The notes under the pieces were generated by a model, which ran no database searches, was not told the DNA's origin, and saw only the letters and a list, made by a program, of their open reading frames with translations. A DNA stretch of 64,000 nucleotides, taken from NCBI RefSeq assembly GCF_003352185.1, contig NZ_CP029608.1:992001-1056000 (forward strand). Reading direction: 5' to 3'. Below are positions 16,557 through 25,057 of this stretch, piece after piece. Position 1 is the first letter of the stretch. Each line of letters opens with the position of its first letter. Source of the stretch: Pseudomonas kribbensis. Its GTDB lineage: Bacteria; Pseudomonadota; Gammaproteobacteria; Pseudomonadales; Pseudomonadaceae. Position numbers and translations under genes: made by a program.

Positions 16557-17303
16557 ATGGAAACCCCGATCGACACCCCGCGCCTCCCTCGCAAGCGCCG
16601 CAGCCTGGCACAGGAACTGGTGACGGTGCTGACCGAGCAGATCCGCGACGGTCTGCTCAAGCGTGGCGACAAGTTGCCCACCGAGTCGGCGATCATGGAA
16701 GCCCATGGCGTCAGCCGCACCGTGGTGCGCGAGGCGATTTCCCGGCTGCAGGCTGCGGGGCAGGTCGAAACCCGCCACGGCATCGGCACCTTCGTCCTCG
16801 ACACCCCGAGCCCGAGCGGTTTCCGGATCGACCCGGCCACCGTGGTCACCCTGCGTGACGTGCTGGCGATTCTCGAATTCCGTATCAGCCTGGAAGTCGA
16901 ATCCGCCGGCCTCGCCGCACAGCGTCGCAGCGCCGAACAGCTGGCCGCGATGCGCGCCGCCCTCGATGCGCTGAACGAAAGCGTGGCCCACGCCAGCGAT
17001 GCGGTGGCATCGGATTTCCAGTTCCACCTGCAAATTGCGCTGTCTACCGGCAACCGCTACTTCACCGACATCATGACCCACCTGGGCACCAGCATCATTC
17101 CGCGCACGCGGCTGAATTCGGCGCGCCTGGCCCATGACGATCAGCAGCACTACATGAATCGCCTGAGCCGTGAGCATGAGGAAATCTACGAGGCCATCGC
17201 CCGTCAGGATGCCGATGCCGCCCGCGCGGCCATGCGCCTGCATCTGACCAACAGCCGCGAACGGCTGCGTCAGGCTCACGAAGAGGCGCAGGCGCAGGGC
17301 TGA
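16557..17303 (+). CDS. FadR-subfamily GntR transcriptional regulator, probable aldarate regulator
   Basis: A 248-residue DNA-binding regulator. The N-terminal winged helix (LVTVLTEQIRDGLLKRGDKLPTESAIMEAHGVSRTVVREAISRLQAAGQVETRHGIGTFVL) is classic GntR; the C-terminal FCD domain has the metal/ligand histidines in DFQFHLQIA, REHEEIY and MRLHLTNSRERL. ATG 16557 follows a poor ribosome site (GAGAC). It faces the aldarate genes across a three-gene minus-strand operon. A near-perfect inverted repeat overlaps the kdgD promoter (19442-19465), the kind of site this subfamily binds, so it is the best candidate repressor of kdgD and downstream genes. A TACAACT half-site also lies just upstream of this gene (16499). 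The inducer is not readable. Confidence 0.82.
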   Translation: METPIDTPRLPRKRRSLAQELVTVLTEQIRDGLLKRGDKLPTESAIMEAHGVSRTVVREAISRLQAAGQVETRHGIGTFVLDTPSPSGFRIDPATVVTLRDVLAILEFRISLEVESAGLAAQRRSAEQLAAMRAALDALNESVAHASDAVASDFQFHLQIALSTGNRYFTDIMTHLGTSIIPRTRLNSARLAHDDQQHYMNRLSREHEEIYEAIARQDADAARAAMRLHLTNSRERLRQAHEEAQAQG

Positions 17304-17308
17304 GGAAG

Positions 17309-17683
17309 TCAGGCTTCGACGTAGAGTCTCAGTGGCTCCGAACAAGGTTCCAGACTGGACTCGTCGGCGAACTTGTAACGCAGTTCGACGGTGCTGTTCA
17401 GGTACTTTTCCAGCTCGAATCGGGGAATGCTCAGTTCGATCCCGGTCAGGCCGACCATGTCATCGAGTGCGTCATCCCAGACGCCGGTCGGCTCCGACAA
17501 GCCCTGCCATTCAGGCTCTTCCGGGTCCTCGCCGAGGATTGGGTACACATCCCAGTTCGGCGGGGTGTTCTGGCCATCGGGTACGCGGACGATCAGGTCA
17601 TCATCCAGGGCCGACAACCGCAGGATGATCGAATCGCTGGCGTGATCGGGGAACTGCGGAAGGTGTGCAGCGGCAAACGTCAT
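17309..17683 (-). CDS. Hypothetical acidic protein, third gene of the phospholipase operon
   Basis: A 124-residue acidic protein with no recognised family, signal peptide or membrane helix. It has a beta-rich look with several aromatic and proline turns (NTPPNWDVYPILGEDPEEPEW) and ends in ELRYKFADESSLEPCSEPLRLYVEA, a strand pattern like a small beta-sandwich. ATG 17683 is preceded by AAGGAG, a strong site that supports real translation. It is 102 bases downstream of the 63-residue gene and in line with the phospholipase-like gene. It converges on the GntR gene with only 5 bases between stops. It could be a partner, chaperone or immunity factor for the first gene's product; this is speculation from position only. 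Confidence 0.65.
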   Translation of the reverse strand: MTFAAAHLPQFPDHASDSIILRLSALDDDLIVRVPDGQNTPPNWDVYPILGEDPEEPEWQGLSEPTGVWDDALDDMVGLTGIELSIPRFELEKYLNSTVELRYKFADESSLEPCSEPLRLYVEA

Positions 17684-17785
17684 GCTTCGTTCTCCTTGAA
17701 AGATCTGCCGCGATCCTTCGCGGCAGTTGTCGCACTTTACCCGGCGAATCAGCGATTCGCGCCGGGGCAATCTTGTCCGGGCATT

Positions 17786-17977
17786 TCAGCTCTGGGGCAG
17801 AATCGAACGATCGACCCTGACCGCCAGTTTGCCCGGGCCGGGCCTGACATCGAATGTTGCGTTCCCCTGAGCGTCCACCGACGTCCGGGCGATGGCCACG
17901 CCGTCGCGCAGCAATTGCAGCGGCGCACCTTTCAACGATTGGCCCGAGGCCAGTTCCAGTTTCAATTTGATGCTCAT
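17786..17977 (-). CDS. Hypothetical 63-residue protein, second gene of the phospholipase operon
   Basis: A short protein (MSIKLKLELASGQSLKGAP...DVRPGPGKLAVRVDRSILPQS) with alternating hydrophobic residues and glycine/proline turns, suggesting a single small beta-sandwich resembling transthyretin or carboxypeptidase-regulatory folds. There is no signal peptide. ATG 17977 follows GAGGAG at 7 bases, and the gene starts 11 bases after the phospholipase-like stop, so it is co-translated with it. No family was recognised. The tight coupling suggests its product acts with the upstream enzyme. Confidence 0.65.
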   Translation of the reverse strand: MSIKLKLELASGQSLKGAPLQLLRDGVAIARTSVDAQGNATFDVRPGPGKLAVRVDRSILPQS

Positions 17978-17988
17978 CGAATCGCTCC

Positions 17989-19287
17989 TCAATTCGTGTT
18001 GCCGGTTGGGTGATAGTCCTTGAGCAGCAGGTAAGTGCTCCAGCCCCACCAGTCGTCGACGGTGGCGGTGTCGTTGAGGTTGTTCACGTCCTTGCGGCGC
18101 AGGACTTTGTTGCCCTGTAGGCGGAACAGTGGCGAGAAATTGTTCGTCAGACTCATCACGAAAGTCAGGTCCGGCAGCCGTTGCAGCGCGTTGAAGGTGG
18201 TTGGCACGTTGCCGCTTGAATACGCGGCATACACCTCGTCCGCCGAATCCTGCACCGCCAGATTCACTTGATTGCGATTGTCGGCGTCCGTGGCGTCGAA
18301 GTAGCGTTTGTCGCCGAACGCACGCCATTGCTCGCCATGTCCGTTGCGTACCTTGAGCCCGAATTTGCTGTCTTCGTCATGCATGAAGCGAGTGATCAGC
18401 GAGCCCAGATCACTCGGCGTTACGACGGCGGCCATGGCCTTGCGTGGCACCCGCAAATGACCGGAGGAGAACAGGTCGGTGAGGTAGTGATCCGCGAACG
18501 CATTCATCGCGTAGGCCCGTTCCAGTTGCAATTCGTCCTGACTGGCGTGGGCGGCTGCGGCAGTTTGCAGGGCGGCGGTGTGCCCGGCGATGTAGGCCTG
18601 TCGGGCCCATTCGCCAAAATGGTCGGCGTTGTTCGCCGCCAGTTTCAGATAACGACCGAGGGGGAACAGTGCCGAGACGAAACTGCCGCCACCGGTGATT
18701 TTGTTCCACTCTTCCGACAACGTATCTCCCAGCGCGTCATAGGCTTCGTGGGGTGGTTTGCCGTCCTTGATCGCCTGTTTAACGGCATCGATCTCTTTTT
18801 GCATGATCGCGAGAACTTGTGGCGCTTCGGCCTTTGAAGCCGGCAGGGCGGCGAGGGTGTCGAACGCCGCCGAAAAGCGTTGCAGGCGATCCGCCGGGGT
18901 GGCGCCTTCGTTGATCGGGCGGTCGGCGATTCCGTAGAAATCACCGCCCAGCGCGAGCACCTGGCCGTACGTCAGCGCCAACCCGTTCGGCAGGTGCAGC
19001 GGCACATTTTGCGCGAGCACCGGCTCGGCATCTTCAACGAAGCGCAGCCGGGTGTTATCGCCGATCGCCGTGTGTTCCGCGCCTTCGAAGCGCAGCGGCG
19101 GTTTGACTTTCATGGCTTTGCCGGTCAGTGCGGGGGAGGGTTCGACATCGCTGTGGGAGTCGGCAATGTGCAGCACCAGGTGCGGATTTTCAGCACTGAA
19201 GGCGATGCCGCCGGGGGTAAAAAGATCATCGAAACGGGCGATGACCGGTGTGGGTTTTTCAAGGCATTTGGGTTGTAGACCGGACAT
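17989..19287 (-). CDS. Phospholipase C-like zinc hydrolase, head of a LexA-box operon
   Basis: A 432-residue mostly helical protein resembling the P. fluorescens/Legionella type of phosphatidylcholine phospholipase C. Recognisable parts are LVLHIADSHSD near 37-47, LTYGQVLALGGDFYGIADRPI near 105, HFGEWARQAYIAGHTAAL near 230, NAFADHYLTDLFSSGHLRVP near 265 and FMHDEDSKFGLKV near 305; the spaced His and Asp residues fit a multi-zinc site of the PLC/S1-P1 type. It has no signal peptide, which is odd for a phospholipase and implies another export route, release by lysis, or an intracellular target. ATG 19287 follows AAGGAG. A LexA-type palindrome 35 bases upstream predicts induction by DNA damage. 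Family call moderate; substrate unproven. Confidence 0.68.
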   Translation of the reverse strand: MSGLQPKCLEKPTPVIARFDDLFTPGGIAFSAENPHLVLHIADSHSDVEPSPALTGKAMKVKPPLRFEGAEHTAIGDNTRLRFVEDAEPVLAQNVPLHLPNGLALTYGQVLALGGDFYGIADRPINEGATPADRLQRFSAAFDTLAALPASKAEAPQVLAIMQKEIDAVKQAIKDGKPPHEAYDALGDTLSEEWNKITGGGSFVSALFPLGRYLKLAANNADHFGEWARQAYIAGHTAALQTAAAAHASQDELQLERAYAMNAFADHYLTDLFSSGHLRVPRKAMAAVVTPSDLGSLITRFMHDEDSKFGLKVRNGHGEQWRAFGDKRYFDATDADNRNQVNLAVQDSADEVYAAYSSGNVPTTFNALQRLPDLTFVMSLTNNFSPLFRLQGNKVLRRKDVNNLNDTATVDDWWGWSTYLLLKDYHPTGNTN

Positions 19288-19321
19288 TTCTTTCTCCTTG
19301 ATATGTCGTCGGTGGGTTCTT

Positions 19322-19349
19322 ATTTAACTGTATGTATATACAGTTAAAT
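19322..19349 (-). promoter_or_regulatory. LexA (SOS) box upstream of the phospholipase operon
   Basis: The core CTGTATGTATATACAG (19328-19343) matches CTGT-N8-ACAG, the gamma-proteobacterial LexA operator, and lies in a 28-bp inverted repeat with perfect 12-base arms (ATTTAACTGTAT and ATACAGTTAAAT) and a GTAT centre. On the minus strand a possible TCGACT, 18 bases, TATACA promoter overlaps it, so bound LexA would block transcription of the phospholipase-like gene. Confidence 0.8.
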
Positions 19350-19425
19350 GGAGCCTAGTCGAGAAAACTCCTGCGTCAAAAAGAAATCTTGTCCGACAAA
19401 AATGCACCCCAGCGATGAAATGCAG

Positions 19426-19453
19426 TTGACGGTTATCTTTTAAGTTGTACGAT
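19426..19453 (+). promoter_or_regulatory. Promoter of the aldarate operon (kdgD)
   Basis: TTGACG (19426-19431), 16 bases, TACGAT (19448-19453) is a good sigma-70 promoter about 70 bases before the kdgD start. Its -10 hexamer lies inside the operator palindrome at 19442-19465. Confidence 0.55.
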
Positions 19454-19465
19454 GACCTACAACTT
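19442..19465 (+). promoter_or_regulatory. Inverted-repeat operator, probable FadR/GntR site
   Basis: AAGTTGTA (19442-19449) and TACAACTT (19458-19465) are perfect 8-base arms around an 8-base spacer. The repeat covers the kdgD -10 element, so a bound protein would repress. FadR-subfamily regulators bind such short palindromes; the regulator at 16557 is the nearest candidate. Confidence 0.62.
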
Positions 19466-19521
19466 CGGCGAAGGCTGAACGGTCCACTCACAAAAAACGT
19501 TGCTACCAGGGTGTTCGAATA

Positions 19522-20433
19522 ATGAATCCACAAGAACTGAAGTCCATCCTCTCCGCCGGCCTGCTGTCGTTCCCGGTGACCGATTTCAATGCCCAGGGCG
19601 ATTTCAACCGCGCGGGCTACATCAAACGCCTGGAATGGCTGGCCCCATATGGTGCTTCGGCCCTGTTCGCCGCCGGTGGCACCGGTGAGTTCTTCTCCCT
19701 GGCGGCCAGCGAATATTCGGAAATCATCAAGACTGCCGTCGACACTTGCGCCAGCAGCGTGCCGATCCTTGCCGGTGTCGGCGGTTCGACCCGCCAGGCC
19801 ATCGAATACGCTCAGGAAGCCGAGCGTCTGGGCGCCAAAGGCCTGTTGCTGCTGCCGCACTACCTGACCGAAGCCAGCCAGGACGGCGTCGCCGCCCACG
19901 TTGAAGCGGTGTGCAAATCGGTGAACATCGGTGTGGTGGTTTACAACCGCAACGTCTGCCGCCTGACCGCGCCGCTGCTGGAACGTCTGGCCGAGCGCTG
20001 CCCGAATCTGATCGGCTACAAGGATGGTCTGGGCGATATCGAGCTGATGGTGTCGATCCGCCGTCGCCTCGGCGACCGCTTCAGCTACCTCGGTGGTCTG
20101 CCGACTGCTGAAGTCTATGCCGCTGCCTACAAGGCCCTGGGTGTGCCGGTCTACTCGTCGGCGGTGTTCAACTTCATCCCGAAAACCGCGATGGACTTCT
20201 ACCACGCCATTGCCCGCGAAGATCACGCCACCGTCGGCAAGATCATCGACGACTTCTTCCTGCCATACCTGGACATCCGCAACCGCAAGGCCGGTTACGC
20301 CGTGAGCATCGTCAAGGCAGGCGCCAAGATCGCCGGCTATGACGCAGGCCCGGTGCGGGCGCCGCTGACCGACCTGACCCGCGAAGAGTACGAAATGCTC
20401 GCCGCGCTGATCGACAAGCAAGGTGCGCAGTAA
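19522..20433 (+). CDS. kdgD: 5-dehydro-4-deoxyglucarate dehydratase
   Basis: A 303-residue cytosolic enzyme that dehydrates and decarboxylates 5-keto-4-deoxy-glucarate to 2-ketoglutarate semialdehyde, the step after galactarate or glucarate dehydratase. It belongs to the DapA/NAL class I aldolase fold: GTGEFFSL phosphate-type loop (53-60), catalytic Tyr141 (VVVYNRN), and Schiff-base Lys167 in NLIGYKDG. Length is normal. The ATG at 19522 follows a modest AGGG. It is the first gene of the aldarate cluster and sits under the operator described above. A hairpin with a short T-tract lies between it and the next gene. Confidence 0.93.
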   Translation: MNPQELKSILSAGLLSFPVTDFNAQGDFNRAGYIKRLEWLAPYGASALFAAGGTGEFFSLAASEYSEIIKTAVDTCASSVPILAGVGGSTRQAIEYAQEAERLGAKGLLLLPHYLTEASQDGVAAHVEAVCKSVNIGVVVYNRNVCRLTAPLLERLAERCPNLIGYKDGLGDIELMVSIRRRLGDRFSYLGGLPTAEVYAAAYKALGVPVYSSAVFNFIPKTAMDFYHAIAREDHATVGKIIDDFFLPYLDIRNRKAGYAVSIVKAGAKIAGYDAGPVRAPLTDLTREEYEMLAALIDKQGAQ

Positions 20434-20448
20434 CACAACCCTCTAAAC

Positions 20449-20476
20449 AAGGCCGCTGAGCAATCAGCGGCCTTTT
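20449..20476 (+). terminator. Intrinsic terminator or attenuator inside the aldarate operon
   Basis: AAGGCCGCTGA (20449-20459) and TCAGCGGCCTT (20464-20474) pair perfectly over 11 bp around GCAA, followed by TTTT in total. It is only 6 bases before the ribosome site of the dehydrogenase gene, so it likely reduces but does not abolish downstream expression, or trims the 3' end of a kdgD transcript. Confidence 0.7.
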
Positions 20477-20494
20477 GCGTCAGGAGAATGATTC

Positions 20495-21934
20495 GTGACC
20501 AAGCGCTATGACAACTACATCAACGGTGAATGGGTCGCCGGCAACGATTACTCGGTCAACATCAACCCGTCCGAGCTGAGCGACACCATCGGCGACTACG
20601 CCAAGGCTGATCTTGCTCAGGTCAACGCCGCCATCGACGCCGCTCGCGCCGCGTTCCCGGCGTGGTCGACTTCGGGCATTCAGGCTCGCCACGACTCGCT
20701 GGACAAGGTCGGCACCGAAATCCTCGCCCGTCGCGAAGAACTCGGCACGCTGCTGGCCCGGGAAGAGGGCAAGACCCTGCCGGAAGCCATCGGCGAAGTG
20801 ACCCGCGCCGGCAACATCTTCAAGTTCTTCGCCGGCGAGTGCCTGCGTCTGTCCGGCGACTACGTGCCGTCGGTGCGCCCGGGCGTCAACGTTGAAGTCA
20901 CCCGCGAAGCCCTCGGCGTGGTCGGCCTGATCACCCCGTGGAATTTCCCGATTGCGATTCCGTCGTGGAAAATCGCCCCGGCCCTGGCCTACGGCAACTG
21001 CGTGGTGTTGAAACCGGCGGATCTGGTGCCGGGTTGCGCCTGGGCGCTGGCCGAAATCATCTCCCGCGCAGGCTTCCCGGCCGGCGTGTTCAACCTGGTG
21101 ATGGGCAGCGGTCGCGTGGTCGGTGAAGCGCTGGTCAACAGCCCGAAAGTCGACGGCATCAGCTTCACCGGCTCCGTCGGCGTCGGTCGTCAGATCGCGG
21201 TCAACTGCGTGTCGCGCCAGGCTAAGGTGCAACTGGAGATGGGCGGCAAGAACCCGCAGATCATTCTCGACGACGCCGACCTCAAGCAGGCGGTGGAGCT
21301 GTCGGTGCAGAGCGCGTTCTACTCCACCGGCCAGCGTTGCACCGCGTCGAGCCGCTTGATCGTCACCGCCGGGATTCATGACAAGTTCGTCGAAGCCATG
21401 GCCGAGCGCATGAAGTCGATCAAAGTCGGCCACGCGCTGAAGGCCGGCACCGACATCGGTCCGGTGGTTTCGCAAGCACAGCTTGAGCAGGACCTGAAAT
21501 ACATCGACATCGGCCAGTCCGAAGGTGCCCGCGTAGTCAGCGGCGGTGGTCTGGTGACCTGCGACACCGAGGGTTATTTCCTCGCACCGACGCTGTTTGC
21601 CGACAGTGAAGCGTCGATGCGCATCAGCCGCGAAGAGATCTTCGGCCCGGTGGCCAACATCGTCCGCGTGGCGGATTACGAGGCTGCACTGGCCATGGCC
21701 AACGACACCGAATTCGGTCTGTCGGCGGGCATCGCCACGACGTCGCTGAAGTACGCCAACCACTTCAAGCGTCATTCCCAGGCCGGGATGGTGATGGTCA
21801 ACCTGCCGACCGCCGGCGTCGATTACCACGTTCCGTTCGGGGGCCGTAAGGGTTCATCCTATGGCTCACGTGAGCAAGGCCGCTATGCGCAAGAGTTCTA
21901 CACCGTGGTGAAAACCGCCTACATCGGTTCGTAA
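20495..21934 (+). CDS. 2-Ketoglutarate semialdehyde dehydrogenase (ALDH superfamily)
   Basis: A 479-residue NAD(P)-dependent dehydrogenase that would oxidise the KdgD product to 2-ketoglutarate for the TCA cycle. ALDH landmarks are the cofactor region [15 protein letters not shown] (about 145-159), general base Glu248 in LEMGGKNP, catalytic Cys282 in [11 protein letters not shown], and the EIFGPV segment. The start is a GTG at 20495, 8 bases after AGGAG; the ATG at 20488 is out of frame. Substrate is assigned from its place directly after kdgD and from similarity in style to other sugar-acid ALDHs; ALDH substrate calls from sequence alone are uncertain. Confidence 0.85.
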   Translation: MTKRYDNYINGEWVAGNDYSVNINPSELSDTIGDYAKADLAQVNAAIDAARAAFPAWSTSGIQARHDSLDKVGTEILARREELGTLLAREEGKTLPEAIGEVTRAGNIFKFFAGECLRLSGDYVPSVRPGVNVEVTREALGVVGLITPWNFPIAIPSWKIAPALAYGNCVVLKPADLVPGCAWALAEIISRAGFPAGVFNLVMGSGRVVGEALVNSPKVDGISFTGSVGVGRQIAVNCVSRQAKVQLEMGGKNPQIILDDADLKQAVELSVQSAFYSTGQRCTASSRLIVTAGIHDKFVEAMAERMKSIKVGHALKAGTDIGPVVSQAQLEQDLKYIDIGQSEGARVVSGGGLVTCDTEGYFLAPTLFADSEASMRISREEIFGPVANIVRVADYEAALAMANDTEFGLSAGIATTSLKYANHFKRHSQAGMVMVNLPTAGVDYHVPFGGRKGSSYGSREQGRYAQEFYTVVKTAYIGS

Positions 21935-22005
21935 GTCGCTGCACCCGCGCAGGGTTATTGCCAAGGCCCTGCGCGGCACAAGACCAAAGAATGTTTTACC
22001 CGCAT

Positions 22006-22013
22006 AAAAATAA
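22006..22013 (+). promoter_or_regulatory. Candidate Crc/Hfq CA motif before the aldarate permease gene
   Basis: AAAAATAA fits AANAANAA and lies 5 bases upstream of the GGGAG ribosome site of the MFS gene. It would place sugar-acid uptake under catabolite repression, as for many Pseudomonas transport genes. Motif match only. Confidence 0.4.
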
Positions 22014-22032
22014 TCAGTGGGAGTACATCTAC

Positions 22033-23397
22033 ATGCAATCGTCCAAGCCGACTCACGTCCGCTATTTGATCCTGCTCATGCTGTTCCTGGTGACCACGAT
22101 CAACTACGCCGACCGCGCCACCATCGCGATCGCCGGTTCCAGTTTGCAAAAAGACCTCGGCATCGACGCGGTCACCCTCGGCTACATCTTCTCTGCATTC
22201 GGTTGGGCCTACGTGGCCGGGCAAATTCCCGGCGGCTGGCTGCTCGATCGTTTTGGCTCGAAAAAAGTCTATGCCCTGAGCATCTTCACCTGGTCGCTGT
22301 TCACCGTGCTGCAAGGCTTTGTCGGTGAGTTCGGCATGTCCACGGCTATCGTGGCGCTGTTCATGTTGCGCTTCCTCGTGGGCCTGGCCGAAGCGCCATC
22401 GTTCCCCGGCAACGCACGCATCGTGGCGGCCTGGTTCCCGACCGCCGAACGCGGTACGGCTTCGGCGATCTTCAACTCGGCGCAGTACTTCGCCACCGTG
22501 CTGTTCGCGCCGCTGATGGGCTGGATCGTCTATGCCTTTGGCTGGGAACACGTGTTCATTGTCATGGGCGTATTCGGCATCCTGTTCTCGCTGATCTGGC
22601 TGAAGGTTATCCACAGCCCGCGCCAGCACCCGATGGCCAACGAAGCGGAAGTGAAGTTCATCGCCGACAACGGCGGCATGGTCGACATGGACCAGAAACA
22701 AGGCAAAAAAGCTGACGGCCCGAAATGGGACTACATCCGCCAGTTGCTGACCAACCGCATGATGCTCGGCGTGTACCTGGGCCAGTACTGCATCAACGGC
22801 ATCACCTATTTCTTCCTGACCTGGTTCCCGGTGTACCTGGTGCAGGAGCGCGGCATGACCATTCTCAAGGCCGGTTTCATCGCCTCGTTGCCGGCGATCT
22901 GCGGTTTTATCGGCGGCGTCCTCGGCGGGGTGATTTCCGATTACCTGCTGCGCAAGGGCCACTCGCTGACCTTCGCCCGCAAGGCACCGATCATTGCCGG
23001 CCTGCTGGTCTCCAGCAGCATCGTCGCGTGCAACTATGTTGAAGTGGAATGGATGGTGGTCGGCTTCATGGCCCTGGCCTTCTTCGGCAAAGGCGTGGGC
23101 GCACTGGGCTGGGCGGTGGTCTCCGACACTTCGCCGAAACAGATCGCCGGTCTCAGTGGCGGCCTGTTCAACACCTTCGGCAACATTGCCTCGATCACCA
23201 CGCCAATCGTCATCGGCTACATCATCAGCTCCACCGGTTCGTTCAAATGGGCGCTGGTGTTTGTCGGCGCCAACGCGCTGGTGGCGGTGTTCAGCTACCT
23301 GGTGATCGTCGGCCCGATCAAACGTGTGGTACTGAAAGAGCCGCCAACCAATGGCGGTTCCGAAGCCACCGGTAAATTGTCTCAAGCGCATTCCTGA
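22033..23397 (+). CDS. MFS aldarate (galactarate/glucarate) transporter
   Basis: A 454-residue permease of the anion:cation symporter family, close in pattern to GudP/Gar[30 protein letters not shown] at the first helix, [25 protein letters not shown] (helix 2 and the 2-3 loop), and [23 protein letters not shown]. Twelve membrane helices are expected with a central hydrophilic loop near residues 205-235. The start is ATG 22033, because relatives begin with a short tail before helix 1; GGGAG lies 9 bases upstream. It follows the dehydrogenase and precedes garD by 11 bases, so it belongs to the same operon and brings in the aldarate substrate. Whether galactarate or glucarate is preferred is open. 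Confidence 0.85.
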   Translation: MQSSKPTHVRYLILLMLFLVTTINYADRATIAIAGSSLQKDLGIDAVTLGYIFSAFGWAYVAGQIPGGWLLDRFGSKKVYALSIFTWSLFTVLQGFVGEFGMSTAIVALFMLRFLVGLAEAPSFPGNARIVAAWFPTAERGTASAIFNSAQYFATVLFAPLMGWIVYAFGWEHVFIVMGVFGILFSLIWLKVIHSPRQHPMANEAEVKFIADNGGMVDMDQKQGKKADGPKWDYIRQLLTNRMMLGVYLGQYCINGITYFFLTWFPVYLVQERGMTILKAGFIASLPAICGFIGGVLGGVISDYLLRKGHSLTFARKAPIIAGLLVSSSIVACNYVEVEWMVVGFMALAFFGKGVGALGWAVVSDTSPKQIAGLSGGLFNTFGNIASITTPIVIGYIISSTGSFKWALVFVGANALVAVFSYLVIVGPIKRVVLKEPPTNGGSEATGKLSQAHS

Positions 23398-23408
23398 GGA
23401 GCGGCGCC

Positions 23409-24962
23409 ATGCAGTTGATTGAACATTCCGACTCGCCGCGCTACATCCGCCTGCACGAGCGGGACAACGTAGTGGTCGTGGTCAATGACCAGGGCGTTCC
23501 GGCCGGTACTGCCTTCGCCGATGGCCTGGTGACGGTGGATTTTGTGCCGCAGAGCCACAAGGTCAGCCTCGTGGACATCCCCGAGGGCGGCACGGTGATT
23601 CGCTATGGCCAGATCATTGGCTATGCGTTGCAGCCGATTCCCCGTGGCAGTTGGGTCAAGGAAGATCAACTGCGCATGCCGACCGCGCCACCGCTTGACA
23701 GCCTGCCGCTGTCCACCGACGTGCCGGCCGCCCAGGCGCCGCTGGAGGGTTACACCTTCGAGGGTTATCGCAATGCCGACGGCACCGTCGGCACGCGCAA
23801 CATCCTCGGGATCACCACCACCGTGCAGTGCGTCACAGGGGTGCTGGATCACGCGGTCAAACGCATCAAGGATGAACTGTTGCCCAAGTACCCCCACGTC
23901 GATGACGTGGTGGCGCTGACCCATAGTTACGGTTGCGGCGTGGCGATCACCGCTACCGACGCCTACATTCCGATCCGCACTGTGCGCAATCTGGCGCGCA
24001 ACCCGAACCTCGGTGGCGAGGCGTTGGTGATCAGTCTGGGCTGCGAGAAATTGCAGGCCGGGCAGGTGATGCACGAGGACGATGCGTCGGTGGATCTGAG
24101 CGAGCCGTGGCTGTATCGCTTGCAGGATTCCAGTCACGGTTTCACCGAGATGATCGAGCAGATCATGGATCTGGCCGAAACCCGCCTGAAGAAACTTGAC
24201 CAGCGCCGCCGGGAGACCGTGCCCGCGTCCGAGCTGATCCTCGGCATGCAGTGCGGTGGCAGCGATGCGTTTTCCGGGATCACCGCCAACCCGGCGCTGG
24301 GTTATGCCTCGGACTTGCTGCTGCGAGCAGGGGCGACGGTGATGTTTTCCGAAGTCACCGAAGTGCGTGACGCGATTTACCTGCTGACCTCCCGGGCCCA
24401 GAGCAAAACCGTTGCCGAGGAACTGGTGCGCGAGATGGACTGGTACGACCGTTACCTGGCCAAGGGCGAGGCGGATCGCAGCGCCAACACCACGCCGGGC
24501 AACAAGAAGGGCGGGTTGTCGAACATTGTCGAGAAGTCCTTGGGCTCGATCGTCAAATCCGGCAGCAGCGCGATCAGCGGCGTGCTGGGTCCGGGGGAAC
24601 GCTTCAAGCAGAAGGGTTTGATTTTCTGTGCGACGCCGGCCAGCGATTTTGTCTGCGGCACGTTGCAACTGGCGGCGGGGATGAACCTGCATGTGTTTAC
24701 CACCGGGCGTGGCACGCCTTATGGTCTGGCCATGGCGCCGGTGGTGAAGGTGTCGACCCGGACCGAACTGGCGCAACGCTGGCCGGACCTGATCGACATC
24801 GATGCCGGGCGCATCGCTACCGGTCGCGCAAGCATCGAGGAGTTGGGCTGGGAGTTGTTCCACTACTATCTGGATGTGGCGAGCGGCAAGCAGCAGACGT
24901 GGGCCGAGAAGCACAAGCTGCATAACGACATTACGTTGTTCAATCCGGCGCCTATTACGTGA
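23409..24962 (+). CDS. garD: Galactarate dehydratase
   Basis: A 517-residue cytosolic dehydratase that converts galactarate to 5-keto-4-deoxy-glucarate, the KdgD substrate. The N-terminal SAF domain (about residues 1-95, [17 protein letters not shown]) is followed by the UxaA/GarD catalytic region with [32 protein letters not shown] and [19 protein letters not shown]. Length equals E. coli GarD. ATG 23409 follows GAGGAG. Together with the permease, KdgD and the semialdehyde dehydrogenase it completes a route from galactarate to 2-ketoglutarate; no glucarate dehydratase gene is present in the window. Confidence 0.9.
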   Translation: MQLIEHSDSPRYIRLHERDNVVVVVNDQGVPAGTAFADGLVTVDFVPQSHKVSLVDIPEGGTVIRYGQIIGYALQPIPRGSWVKEDQLRMPTAPPLDSLPLSTDVPAAQAPLEGYTFEGYRNADGTVGTRNILGITTTVQCVTGVLDHAVKRIKDELLPKYPHVDDVVALTHSYGCGVAITATDAYIPIRTVRNLARNPNLGGEALVISLGCEKLQAGQVMHEDDASVDLSEPWLYRLQDSSHGFTEMIEQIMDLAETRLKKLDQRRRETVPASELILGMQCGGSDAFSGITANPALGYASDLLLRAGATVMFSEVTEVRDAIYLLTSRAQSKTVAEELVREMDWYDRYLAKGEADRSANTTPGNKKGGLSNIVEKSLGSIVKSGSSAISGVLGPGERFKQKGLIFCATPASDFVCGTLQLAAGMNLHVFTTGRGTPYGLAMAPVVKVSTRTELAQRWPDLIDIDAGRIATGRASIEELGWELFHYYLDVASGKQQTWAEKHKLHNDITLFNPAPIT

Positions 24963-24970
24963 TGGTTGCT

Positions 24971-24997
24971 CGTTCCCACGCGCTGCGTGGGAACGAT
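24971..24997. repeat. Short inverted repeat of the GTTCCCACGC type
   Basis: TCGTTCCCACGC (24971-24982) and GCGTGGGAACGA (24986-24997) are perfect 12-base arms around GCT. A partial copy lies at 11019. The family recurs between genes in fluorescent pseudomonads (from memory). It may also end the garD transcript, though no T-tract follows. Confidence 0.6.
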
Positions 24998-25057
24998 CGG
25001 GGTGAAAGTGGCTTATCATTAGCCCCCTAACGACGCTCACCTTCAAGGCTCCCCGGC

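Noticed and set aside
14679..17345. Very long open frame (888 codons) on the minus strand opposite the ABC and GntR genes
   Set aside because: It is antisense to two well-recognised proteins, has no family pattern of its own, and long antisense frames are normal in GC-rich Pseudomonas DNA.
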